A stretch of DNA of 64,000 nucleotides from Simmondsia chinensis. Taxonomy: Eukaryota; Streptophyta; Magnoliopsida; Caryophyllales; Simmondsiaceae. Position numbers and translations under genes: made by a program. Below, in pieces: positions 42,406 through 54,059 of the stretch (positions are counted from its first letter, which is position 1; every line of letters starts with the position of its first letter). The stretch is taken from contig JAGTTD010000022.1 of assembly GCA_018398585.1 (NCBI GenBank), positions 12,501,501-12,565,500 of the forward strand. Reading direction: 5' to 3'. The notes under the pieces were generated by a model. It searched no databases and was not told the origin of the DNA. It was given only the letters and a program-made list of their open reading frames with translations.

Positions 42406-43517
42406 GTAACATGACCATTTGCTGACATTGTCGTTAACGTATCCTTGTCCTATGAGGTCGGTGTGTTACAAGTCGTTTATGGTTTATGATTGGTTTAAAT
42501 GATGTATTATAACTTTCTTTTGGTGTGTTTGAACTCATTAGTGGTGTATGATTAGTCATACATCGTGTATGATAGGTTTTAATGGTGTGAAATCAACTTG
42601 TTTAGGTGTGCTTCATGTAAATAGTGCTGTATGATCTATCATACACCGTGTATGATAGGTTTGAATTGTGTGAAATCAATTTGTGTTTGTGTATGTTAAG
42701 TAATTAATGGTGTATAATCAGTCATACACTGTGTAGGATTGGGTTTAATGGTGTATAACCAACTTGTGTTTGTGTGTATTAAGTAATTAGTGGTGTATAA
42801 CCAATCATACACTGTGTATGATTGGTTTTAATGGTGTATAACCAACCTGTGTATGTGTATGTTAAGTAATTAATGGTGTATAATCAGTCATACACTGTGT
42901 AGGATTGGGTTTAATGGTGTATAACCAACTTGTGCAGACGTTTTTTAAGTAATTAGTGGTTTATGAGCAACCATACACTGTGTATGATTGGGTTTAATGG
43001 CGTATAACCAACATGTGTATGTGTATGTTAAGTGTATAATCAGTCATACACTGTGTATGATTGGGTTTAATGGCCTATAACCAACCTGTGTATGTGTATG
43101 TTAAGTAATTAATGGTGTATAATCAGTCATACACTGTGTATGAGAGCTTCAAAGGGTGTATGATGAACTTATTTTGGTGTCTTTCAAGTACAGAATGGTG
43201 TATGGCTTACCATACACCGTGTATGATAGCTTTGATTGGTCTAGGATGAACCTGTTTTGGTGTCTTTCGTGTATAGAATGTGGTATCCTTAACCGTAGAC
43301 CGTGTATGATTGCTTTAGAAGGTGTGTGATGAACTTGTTTATGACTGTAACGCAAATCATACACCATGTATTCTTTCTTAAAGTAGTGTTATTTGTGTAT
43401 TATGGTTTTAAACCAATCATACACCGTTTTTAGTGGTTTCAATGCTGTACTTTCATTCCACCCTAGTGTGTTTCATGTCAATTTTGCTTTGATATCATGT
43501 ATTTTTCTTGTCCACAG
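42406..43517 (+). repeat. 5'UTR intron of transposase filled with 83-bp palindromic repeats
   Basis: The donor GTAACA at 42406 and acceptor TTGTCCACAG ending at 43517 bound a 1.1-kb segment just before the transposase ATG. Palindromes TCATACA(C/T)(C/T)GTGTATGA recur every 83 bp (42556, 42639, 42722 and on). Units run in the plus direction, opposite to the array at 46541-47880. Confidence 0.75.
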
Positions 43518-43519
43518 TA

Positions 43520-46190
43520 ATGGGTGATGCTGCTATTGCATGCGTTCTGTACGGTGGACACTTTAGGGAGAGGGCAAAATACGCTGGTGAAAAATTGGCT
43601 TATATTTTTGTGGATGAGAAAACTGACTTCGCTGGTTTGCAAAGGACTGTGGCGGAGGTGATTGGTGCTCAGTTGGATGCGGGTTCAAAGATGCATTTTC
43701 AATCTTTCACCGCCGTTCCGGCCGTGCCCTTGTACGATGTCGTTGACGATAGGTCCGTTATGTTTTGGAAGGCACTAGCCAAAGAAGATAGGGCGAAGCA
43801 TCCTTTGATCGTAACTGTAGAGTCATCCGGTGACAGGAATCCTAGCTTCGATTGGCAACGAATTCCCTTTCAAACAATTCCCGATGGTGATGAGAATAGT
43901 GGCCGTTCGCACCCTGAGGTTCCCGAGACTTCTGGTGGATGTATGGATGCGGGGATGGAAGAAGCAGCCCGTGTAGATGCATCTGATGTAGATTTGAACA
44001 TGCCTACTATGACGGTTGAGGCAACAGCAACAAGTGGAGATTGGGAAAATTCCAATCAAAGTGCATGGGATAATTTGGAAAATATCAATTTATCCCAGGT
44101 GCAACCGACTGTACCTGATGCCTCACCTCCAGAGGGGCACACTTATGAGCATCGTAATATTTCCCGTAAAGACCCTCTGATTGTCGAACCTGAATTGGAA
44201 CGGAATGCGGAACCCAGCGGTCAACCGAATGTCCACCCTGACATCCAAGCTGCTGGTGATCCTCGTTCTGATGATGAGGCTGGCTCCGGTGATGAGAGGA
44301 GCCGGATCAACGAGGTATATGCGCAGGGCCAGATGGTTGAGGATATTGAAGTCGATCAAATATTTACGATGAAGAGAGACTTGTTGACTAACCTGGCAGT
44401 GATTGCGCTTAGGGAAAAATTTGAATTCAGGAGCTACAAGTCGATCAAATCCTTAACGGTTGTCCGCTGCGCACAAGAGGGCTACACATGGAGGGTTCGG
44501 GCTATGTGTGTAGCAGATGGTGGCTGCTGGATGGTTACAAAAGTAGAAAAGAACCACAACCACCGTAGCGATCTCACCACTGTTAGACACAGGCAGGCAA
44601 CCAGTTGGGTCATCGGGGAGTGCGTCCGCAAGAAACTTGTGAACCCCGGGAGAGTGTTCAAGCCACAGGATGTCATAGATGACATCCGAAGTTGCTACGG
44701 TGTCGATATCAGCTACAGTGTTGCTTGGAGGGCGAGAGAGTTTGCATACGACAATGTTAGATTGGGTATGGCCGAAGAGTCCTATGCATTCTTGCCTGCC
44801 TATCTGCAAGTCCTCGAACAGACTGACCCCGGTGCCACATTTTATTTACAGACAGATGATGAAAGTAGGTTTCAGTACCTCTTCATTGTGTTTGGTGCTT
44901 CACTTAATGGGTACCCGGTTTTGCCGGCCGGTTGTGAGCATTGACGCAACACATCTGAAGGAAAAGTACCGGGGTGTTTTGTTCATGGCCGTTTGCCATG
45001 ATGCCAACCAGCAAATTTTCCTGATTGCTATCGGCATCGGTGATTCAGAGAATGATGCATCGTGGCATTGGTTCCTTAGTAGGTTGAAGGAAGTAACTGG
45101 GGAGCCTGCTGGCCATGTCATTGTATCCGATAGACACCGAAGCATCCAACGCGCGGTGGAAGAACTTTTCCCTGTCACATTTCACGGGCTCTGCATGTAC
45201 CACTTGCTGAACAACTTGAAGGCCAAATTCAAGAGCAACAGGAAGCATTTGGATCAGTAGTACTACAAAGCAGCCAAAGCATACAACATTCAAGAATTCC
45301 ATAGTTTGTTTTTCAGTTTATGTTGTGCTGTACCCGGGGCTAAAGATTACTTGGAAGATGTGGGACTGGACAAGTGGACTTGTTCCCACTCCTCTTGTCG
45401 TCGGTACAACATAATGACGACAAACATTTCGGAATCCATGAATGCTGTATTGGTCAAGGTACGTGGCTATCCAATTACAGCCCTTGTTGATGAGTGTAGG
45501 CTACTGTTGCAGAGGTGGTTTCACGAAAGAAGAGCCAAGGCTGAAGCTTGCATCAGTACAATGTCCCTCGACGTTGAAAAAAAATTACAAGACAGATTCA
45601 AGTTAGCAAGAACGATGACGGTAAGCTCCGTACATATTGTCTTGTTTTCTCATATTTTTGTATTTTGCATGCACCTTGGTTGTTTGACGCGTTTGTCTAT
45701 TATTGTGGTAATGCAAATATTGCGAGCTGATGATTATACGTTCGACGTCATCGATGGGGAGAAAAACTTTGTAATAGATATGTCGCTCTGGACATGTACC
45801 TGCCGCAGGTTTCAGCTTGAGCAGCTTCCATGTGAGCATGCGTTAGCAGTGGTACAGCACAGTCCTTATGCTCTGTACGACTTGTGCTCGCCGTACTACA
45901 ATAGAGAATATTGGTACGAGTCGTATAGAGGTGTCGTCTACCCGATGCCGCACATAAGTGACTGGCGTATCCCTCGTGATGTAGCTGACATGAATCTTCT
46001 TCCACCCGACGTTAGAACCTCTTCTGGGAGGAGGCGGAAGAGGAGGATTCTGTCTGTCGGTGAGGAGCGTGTTCATCAAAGGTGCAGTCAGTGCAAGGAA
46101 CACGGGCATAACCGATCCACGTGCAAGAATCCAATTGCTCTGCATCCTAATGGCGAATGCACCTCATCCAACTCCGGCCGTCCATCTTAA
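43520..46190 (+). CDS. MULE transposase (one frameshift, one stop)
   Basis: It cuts and inserts the element. From the ATG at 43520 there is a PB1-like N-terminus (about 90 residues), an acidic linker, and a plant MuDR DNA-binding domain (FEFRSYKSIKSLTVVRC; HNHRSDL). The DDE transposase follows: Asp in SIDATHLKEKYRG (44943), Asp in VSDRHRS (45129), a CMYH motif, and Glu in NISESMN (45432). Next come the SWIM zinc finger CTCRRFQLEQLPCEHA (about 45795-45842) and a C-terminal CCHC knuckle (CSQCKEHGHNRSTC). Lesions are one extra base in the C run at 44914-44916 and an in-frame TAG at 45258-45260. A possible intron from 45621 (GTAAGC) has no acceptor that keeps frame. Confidence 0.95.
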
Positions 46191-46540
46191 GTCCCTCCTC
46201 CAAATTAACTTATAGTCTTCAAATGTATAAATTTTACTTGTGACATACCTATATAATTTCGTTTTACAATAGGATTTACATTGTACATTACCATAGGATT
46301 TACGTTGTATCCAGTGTACTGAAAATTGTCGGAAGGTTGTGATGTGTACGTAATAGGGTAATGAAAAATGTGTATATTTCCATACTGTTGTATATTCCTA
46401 TAATGAAAGCTGTCAATGAATTGATTTGAAGTTGGTCCCAATTGTGTGTTCTAAGTGGTTGATGTGTTTTTCAAGTGTGTTACGATGTATGTCGACATGC
46501 GTGGATGGTGTATCGCCACACGTATCAGCATCAAAGGTAA
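46191..46540 (+). other. transposase 3' region
   Basis: Non-coding. It includes TAGGATTTACATTGTACAT and TAGGATTTACGTTGTATCC copies, which reappear inverted at 48775-48990 on the 3' side of the Ulp1-like gene. Confidence 0.6.
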
Positions 46541-47880
46541 GTCATACACCACTAAGTAGTTGAAACACACTTGTAGAAGTTGATTTCACACCATTAAGAC
46601 TTGTCATACACTAAGTATGGTAAGTCATACACCACTAGGTAGTTGAAATACACTTGTACAAGTTGATTTCACACAATTAAGACTCATTATACACTAAGTA
46701 TGGTAAGTCATACACCACTAAGTAGTTGAAACACACTTGTACAAGTTGATTTCACACCATCAAGACTCATCATACACTAAGTATGGTAAGTCATACACCA
46801 CTAAGTAGTTGAAACACACTTGTACAAGTTGATTTCACACCATCAAGACTCATCATACACTAAGTATGGTAAGTCATACACCACTAAGTAGTTGAAACAC
46901 ACTTGTACAAGTTGATTTCACACCATTAAGACTTGTCATACACTAAGAATGGTAAGTCATACACCACTAAGTAGCTGAAACACACTTGTATAAGTTGATT
47001 TCACACCATCAAGACTCATCATACACTAAGTACGGTAAGTCGTACACCACTAAGTAGTTGAAACACACTTGTACAAGTTGATTTCACACCATTAAGACTT
47101 GTCATACACTAAGTATGGTAAGTCATACACCACTAAGTAGTTGAAACACACTTGTACAAGTTGATTTCACACCATTAAGACTCATCATACACTAAGTATG
47201 GTAAGTCATACACCACTAAGTAGTTGAAACACACTTGTACAAGTTGATTTCACACCATCAAGACTCATCATGTTTGTGTATGGCAAGTCATACACCACTA
47301 AGTAGTTGAAACACACTTGTACAAGTTGATTTCACACCATTAAGACTTGTCATACACTAAGTATGGTAAGTCATACACCACTAAGTAGTTGAAACACACT
47401 TGTACAAGTTGATTTCACACCATTAAGACTTGTCATACACTAAGTATGGTAAGTCATACACCACTAAATAGTTGAAACACACTTGTACAAGTTGATTTCA
47501 CACCATTAAGACTCATCATACACTAAGTATGGTAAGTCATACACCACTAAGTAGTTGAAACACACTTGTAGAAGTTGATTTCACACCATCAAGACTCATC
47601 ATGTTTGTGTATGGTAAGTCATACACCACTAAGTAGTTGAAACACACTTGTACAAGTTGATTTCACACCATTAAGACTTGTCATACACTAAGTATGGTAA
47701 GTCATACACCACTAAGTAGTTGAAACACACTTGTACAAGTTGATTTCACACCATTAAGGCTTGTCATACACTAAGTATGGTAAGTCATACACTACTAAGT
47801 AGTTGAAACACACTTGTACAAGTTGATTTCACACCATTAAGACTCATCATACACTATGTATGGTAAGCAAAACACTACTA
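46541..47880 (-). repeat. MULE internal array, 83-bp unit, about 16 nearly identical copies
   Basis: Units start at 46541, 46624, 46707 and 46790, exactly 83 bp apart, and are very similar. GTCATACACCACTAAGTAG and GTTGATTTCACACCAT recur in each. A variant unit with CATCATGTTTGTGTATGG occurs at about 47268 and 47600, 332 bp (four units) apart, showing a higher-order repeat. The direction is inverted relative to the array in the transposase 5'UTR intron. Confidence 0.97.
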
Positions 47881-48690
47881 AGTATTCGAAACACTATAAT
47901 TGGCACAACCATCAATGAAATTGTGTACCAAGCAATATAAATGCCCTTGTTGATTTATATGGATGAGGCTGACCGGTTGGGGTGGTTGGTGGTTGAACAT
48001 TGAATGTTCAGGGGTCATAATGGACTACAAAGCAAGGCATTTAATAACCTCAACTACCACCTACTTTATCATACCCCTCTCCCATGGTTCTCCCCCTATA
48101 AAGGGATGAGATGGACAGGAAGCCAAGCATATACGGTCCTCAATATATCGACCCGTTTAAATTCCTAATGTAAGTGGCTCTAGCAGCGGCGGTGGTGGGC
48201 CCGTGACAGCTGAGACACAAAGAGAGGTGGCACTTCTACGGATCATGTTTCATCAACGGCCTACCAAGCAATTAGTGGTGTATGATCAATCACACATGGT
48301 GTATGGTGTACGATGAGTTGTAATGGTGTGAACTTCATCCGCATGATAAGGATCTTGAACTTTGTATGCATGCAGTGGATGCACTTTACAGACAACATAT
48401 GCAGAGGGACAACTGTATGTAGTTCCAGCAGTTATATATGTCCAGTTTGTCATGCAAATTGTATGCAGGGTTTTAATGTGTGTCAAGTTCTACGTATCAT
48501 ACACAGTGTATGACGAGTTTTATGTATGGTAAAATCACGGGCTGTGCATGTATTTTTAAGTTTGTTGGAAATTATTGGTGTCACACCATTAATACGCTGT
48601 GTATGATGAGTTATATGGGTGAAAAATCAAGTTCTACAATTGTGTTTTAGGTACTTAGTGGTGTATAACCAATCATAAACGGTGTAGGAT
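47881..48690. other. intergenic part of the MULE, promoter-like segment, no gene
   Basis: 47940-48240 is unlike the rest of the element: less AT-rich, with a TATA-like CCCTATAAAGGGATG at about 48090. It may be captured host DNA. 48270-48690 holds scattered, diverged copies of the palindrome motif. Confidence 0.5.
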
Positions 48691-49000
48691 GAGTTTGAAT
48701 GGTTAATAACAACCTTTGCACGTGTGAATACATCAATAGGAAAATACAACAACATCGAAATATCTGTAAACTTACATACAACTTTCAATATAATGAATAC
48801 AATGTAAATCCTTTGGTACAAGTATGCATTTTTATTACAACATTTGAAAATACATCAATAGGAACATACAACAACATCGAAATATACAATATTACATACA
48901 ACTTTCAACATAATGAATACAATGTAAATCCTTTGGTACAAGTATGCATTTTTATTACATACAACTTTCAGTATAATGAAAACAATGTATAATGAATAAC
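48690..49000. repeat. duplicated 3' segment beside the Ulp1-like gene
   Basis: TACAACTTTCAATATAATGA and TACAATGTAAATCCTTTGGT occur at about 48777 and again at about 48897, 119 bp apart, with a third partial copy. They are inverted relatives of the transposase 3' region. Confidence 0.7.
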
Positions 49001-49235
49001 ATAATTTTATGGACATGCATGCAATTGAAGCCGTTTATTCCTTCCGTGTCTGTACAAGTGTACGGAAGTATACAGCCGCAATTTCCCCATCTGCTCTTGC
49101 GTGCATTGGGAGATGCTCAGTCCTTTGGTAAGCAAAAACTCTATGAACTTTACAACAAAAATTCCACAGTCTGACCTGCAGTTAATATTAGTACAGATTC
49201 CACAGTCAGAAATTGTACATCATTGCAAGTAATGA

Positions 49236-52200
49236 CTATTTTGCATCCACTTCATAACCAAAAGTCCAAATGAACGGAATAGTAAAATTGCATGGGAAGT
49301 AGATGTCATACTTTCCTTGTTGTGGACATTCATTCCGTTTGTAAGTTACCGAGAAAGGCTTGCCCTTGAACTGTATGAGGTCCTTTCGGACATCCCAAAA
49401 ATTAACCAACGCTAGAGCATGTGGAAGCAATTTTGTAATTGGTTCCACATGTTCTAATCTTGCTGCCCTGGAATTGGCGGCGTACAAGGAATCAAATACC
49501 TGTATCCGCCAATCATTAAGATGGACGGCAGCAAGAAACCAATGTTGATTAGGTTGATTAATGGGCATGTATATCCGATCCACGTTGTGGCAGCTGACCC
49601 CATACGTGGCATCCTCGGCAAGGAACTTAATGATCAACGAATCAAAGTCAGTAAAAGCTGACTCAAGCGGGATTCCACTGTTTTAGTAGGGGTCCAAATT
49701 GAGGAGCAACAGTTGTGTCCGCGCATGTTGCCCTCTGGTCGAATTGCTCTGGCCACTGATGTTTCTTCTCCAAAATGTAGTGCAGAATTACATCAATTTC
49801 CTGCGATTCAAAACTAATTAGTTGAGACAAGTTGATTTTACACACATAAACAAGTTCATTTTACACAGTTGAACCCTATGACTAATCATACACCACTCTT
49901 TATTCAAAACACACTAACACAGGTTGATTTTACACCTTTAGCATCAACCATACACGGTGTATGACTAGTAATACAACACTTACTTAATACACAATAACAT
50001 AAGTAGATTTAACACAGGTTGATTTTACTTATTAGTTGACACACGGCAAAACTATCATGATGGGAAACATACCTCATCAGTAAGCCAGGCGTCCTCGTTT
50101 CTCAACCGATACCAAAATTGACCCGTCGTCACAGTCAAAACCGAGAAATCCATTCGTTGATCATTAGGTAACGGAAATGGGGTCTTCAAATCTCTGTAAT
50201 ATACAACACCAAGCACGATATATAAGAATACCATAAGAAAGATGATTTCAGACCACTGTAACAGTAATTACTTGAAAAACGTGCAAAAGTTGATTTTATG
50301 CCATTAAAACCTATCATACATTGTGTATGACAAGTCTTTTAACACTAATTTCTTGTAATAAACCCGAATAAGCTCATTTTAAACCATTAAAACGAGTCAT
50401 ACCCAGTGTATGATTCGATTTCAGACCACTGTAACAGTAATTACATAAAAATAACTGCAAAAGTTGATTTTATGCCATTAAAACCTATAATACATTGTGT
50501 ATGCCAAGTCATTTACCACTAATTGCTTAAAATACACCTGAATCGAATCATTTTACACCATTAAAACGCATCATACCCAGTGTATGATTCGATTTCAGAC
50601 CACTGTAACAGTAATTACATAAAAATAACTGCAAAAGTTGATTTTATGCCATTAAAACCTATCATACATTGTGTATGCCAAGTCATTTACCACTAATTGC
50701 TTAAAATACACCTGAATCGAATCATTTTACGCCATTAAAACGCATCATACCCAGTGTATGATTCGATTTCAGACCACTGTAACAGTAATTACATAAAAAG
50801 CTGCAAACGTTGATTTTATGCCATTAAAACCTATCATGCATTGTGTATGCCAAGTCATTTACCACTAATTGCTTAAAATACACCTGAATCGAATCATTTT
50901 ACACCATTAAAACGCATCATACCTAGTGTAGGATTCAATTTCAGACCACTGTACCCCTAATTACTTGAATAAAACAACAAAAGTTGATTTTATGCCATTA
51001 TAACCTATCATATATTGTGCATGACAAATCATTTATCACTAATTAATTAAAATACACCTGAATAAGTTCACTTGATACCATGATAGTGCATCATACACAG
51101 TGTATGATTTTCTTTCAGACACCACTAATTACTTGAAACACACCTAAGAAAGATGCATTTTAGAAACATTTACATACAAATTATCAAAAAGCATCGTGCA
51201 AAATCACACTCACTTAGCGACCGTTGCGTGGAAACTTTTGTAAAAATCTTCAAAATCTTCTATGTCTTTGTCGGAGGGAGGCTGGAATGGATTGAAGGGC
51301 AGAACTGGCTCCGGTCCAGGATGGGTAATTTTTGCCCGTTTGCTCTTACCCTTCGCAATCCATTCCTCACCTTTGTACTTGGGGTTTGGCTTGGGGTCCC
51401 TCCTCTCTTGCCCCAAACTACACACTGTCTCGGACAATGTCAACAAGTTTTCAACGCCTTCGACATGCGGTGACGATGGTTCCTTGAAGACATTTTCCTC
51501 GGCCCTAGATGGCATAGCACATAGCAAAAGTCAATAAGCATCAACATGCATGAAAACATAACAAATTGGGACACTAACGAGGAATCTAGTGTCTTACCCA
51601 GTACGTACAGGAGAAACTATTATGGCTTGCTCAATCGGGGATGGATGAGCGGAAGTCGATGAACATAAGTGTGGCGATGCGGCCTGCGCTTGACGGTCTG
51701 AGAGCAGCTCCTTAATCAGTGCATCCTGAGCCTCAAACCGTCGTTCGTACATTTGCAGCATTCGCTGGTGCGCTTCGAGCTGCATCCGTACCATTTGCAC
51801 CTCTTTATCCATTGCTTCGAGTCTGTCCATAACCTGCAATAAGTCCTCCAAATTGGCATAATCAGCAAATTTGAATAATGTAGTATCCGCACGGATAAAA
51901 ATACGATTAAATAAACACAAAATAATTCATCATACCGATTGGTCCGCCGAATTGGTTGACGTAGGATACGGGTCCTCCCTGGATGCCGGCAACGGAGGTT
52001 GAGTTGCCAATGGTTGTGGCTCCTCACCAAGTTCTGCTGGCATTGCCATAACAGGAGATTGAAACCCCTCCTCAGCATCCTCAGCATAGGGAATGCCTTG
52101 TAGATTAGGCTGACCGGCTTCCGCACTCGTCAATCTAATCGGTTCGGCATTCAATTGCAGATCAAAGGAAGATACATCATATACACGTTAGTAAAATTAC

Positions 52201-53214
52201 AAAACACACTTCTAACCCAAAATATATGAAACATATAGTAGTAAAACAATAACAACATAGTGTATTTATTACCTGATCAAATACCGTTGAGAGCAGAGCG
52301 GAGTACGGAGCCTTAACGGACATCTTCCGGTTAAGGATCCGCCCAAGAGGCTGGTCGCCAACCCTCACCGCCCCAACCTTGGCAAGTTCTGGAAGGGTTT
52401 CCAGGGAAAATATGGAAACCACATCGTAGAACCCGTGGACGGAGTAGGTATTCTCCAAACCGTGGTGCATTCTTGCAGCGAAATCCTTGAGCTTCCGCAC
52501 CAAGAATTTCCAGCTCAAGGATCCCCATGCAACACGATTGAAAGAGTCCACATCGTCCACGAGGGCCAAGATGTTCGGGTCAATGCCCGTTCGCTTGCGT
52601 TTGGCGAACAGTAGACCCTCGACCAGGTACGCAACAGCAAGCTTAACCTGGTCCTCCATGATGGAGCAGGTTCTGCATGCATCAAAAAGCTGCTGCCTAG
52701 TCATCCTCCCCCTCATGCCATACTTGGCAACCAGCCTGTTGGGACCACCGCGTACATCTTCCACACCGGCATATCTCAAGCCGGTGAGAATGCGAAACTC
52801 CCTCCTCCCAAGGTGCACTACCTTCCCACCAAATAAGAATGATAACTCCTCGGGATTGGGGTTGGCCACCTGGTGGAGAAGGACAATGTGAATGAGACTA
52901 TGCCAGAAGCTGACATTGGTCTCACTCAGCCCAAGCAGATGCCCGACATTGTATTGTGAGGCAAGGGCAAGCTGTAATGCAAAACACTTTTAGTTAATAT
53001 GGTATCATAAATGTCATTGTCAAAAGTCAACATAATTAAAATGGATACAGTGTCAAACCTTGGCTTCGTCGTCCTTCAAGATTTCCTTTATCTCCGTAAC
53101 AACCTTGGTTGACAAACCTATTTGGTTGATTTGGAGGAATTTCCAGAAACCCCTCGGGAAAACGTAATCAACCTCAACGGCAGGACGGCTCTTCCTACGT
53201 GTGTAAAATGCCAT
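49236..53214 (-). CDS. MULE-borne Ulp1-like (C48) peptidase gene with DUF1985-like N-terminus
   Basis: Exons on the minus strand, by splice sites: 53059-53214 (ATG at 53214), 52273-52971, about 51936-52157, 51598-51833, 51214-51504, 50073-50193 and 49236-49800. Exons 1-2 encode a DUF1985-like domain (VFPRGFWKFL; SFLFGGKVVHLGRREFRILT; GLRYAG). Exon 4 is a coiled coil (DRLEAMDKEVQMVRMQ). The last exon is the Ulp1 fold with the catalytic His in NQHWFLAAVHL and Asp in IQVFDSLY. The QQ motif is followed by GKYDIYFPC, so the usual Asp-Cys-Gly nucleophile is not seen. A frameshift lies near 49680, and the exon 3 acceptor reads TGCAA instead of CAG. Ulp1 enzymes remove SUMO; the role in MULEs is unknown. 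Confidence 0.85.
50224..51140 (-). repeat. palindrome array inside an intron of the Ulp1-like gene, 174-bp unit, about 5 copies
   Basis: TCATACCCAGTGTATGATTC recurs at 50397, 50571 and 50745, 174 bp apart. It has the same orientation as the right terminal array and lies between exons 50073-50193 and 51214-51504. Confidence 0.93.
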
Positions 53215-53633
53215 CTGAAATAAAAGCAATACACCATTAACTGAACACAAACAGACACACTTTGGTTCTACACCATTGAAATCAATCATACAGAGTGTAT
53301 AATTGATTATACACCACCACTAATTACTTATAATACAGAAACACAAGTTGGTTATACACCATTAAAACCAATCCTACACACTGTATGGTTGCTCATATGA
53401 AACATGCAGAAGTTCATTATACCACAAAGGTCGATTTTAAGTGAAAAAAAATCACAAAACATGCAGAAGATCATTTTACACAAATAAAAAACACTAATCA
53501 CAAAGCCACTAACACCAAAACCCTAAACCCTAACAAATACTATGCACTATGTTCAGGAAATGGTACGAAACAAACGGATATTATACATTGGAGCACCAAA
53601 ACCCTAAACCCTACAAAAATAACTCTGACTCAC
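53215..53633 (-). repeat. 5'UTR intron of the Ulp1-like gene with palindromic repeats
   Basis: Donor CGAAG/GTGAGT at 53633 and acceptor TTTATTTCAG directly before the ATG. Diverged copies of the palindrome repeat occupy 53260-53400. The layout mirrors the transposase gene. Confidence 0.75.
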
Positions 53634-53990
53634 CTTCGAAAATGGTGGTTGAAGACTGGAGCAGCTATAGATCAAGGATGAAGGTGTGAAAACAGAGGTC
53701 AGACCCGCGGGAACGACAATCGCAGCTGAAGTCGAGGAGAAAGAGGATGAACAAATTCGGAAAGAGGAGAGAGAGAATGAACGGGTGAGAGAAAGAGGAG
53801 AGTGACTGGTGGCTTGTAAAACAAGTTGCTTATGGGAAGACAGAAAGGCGGGAAGGGGTTTTACAGCTGTAAGTAAATGAGGCGAGAGCAGGGGTATGGA
53901 TGGGATGGCATTAAATGAGGAGAGAGAAAGGGGACGGGTTGGGGGGGGGGGGTGAATGGGAGGGCCTTTTTGAGGAAAAATCGTACGGAT
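53634..53990 (-). repeat. MULE inner terminal module, right, with Ulp1-like 5'UTR exon
   Basis: This is the inverted counterpart of 41961-42250: GGGAGGGCCTTTTTGAGG, AAAAATCGTACGGAT (53976-53990) and a run of 12 G (53941-53952). ORFs across it are from the pyrimidine-rich composition. Confidence 0.8.
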
Positions 53991-54059
53991 ATACTCAAAA
54001 TGTATATTTTTTTCCAAATATACATCCCAAAAATACACAAAAAAACGCTGATTTTACAC

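Noticed and set aside
45621..45726. Intron in the transposase gene (GTAAGC..GCGAG)
   Set aside because: Its 106-bp length would shift the frame, and the sequence reads through in frame, so I did not call it. cDNA would decide.
41961..53990. Inner 12-kb unit as a separate MULE inserted into an older one
   Set aside because: The flanks are inverted repeats of each other rather than 9-bp direct duplications, so I treat it as part of one terminal repeat structure, with the alternative noted as a test.
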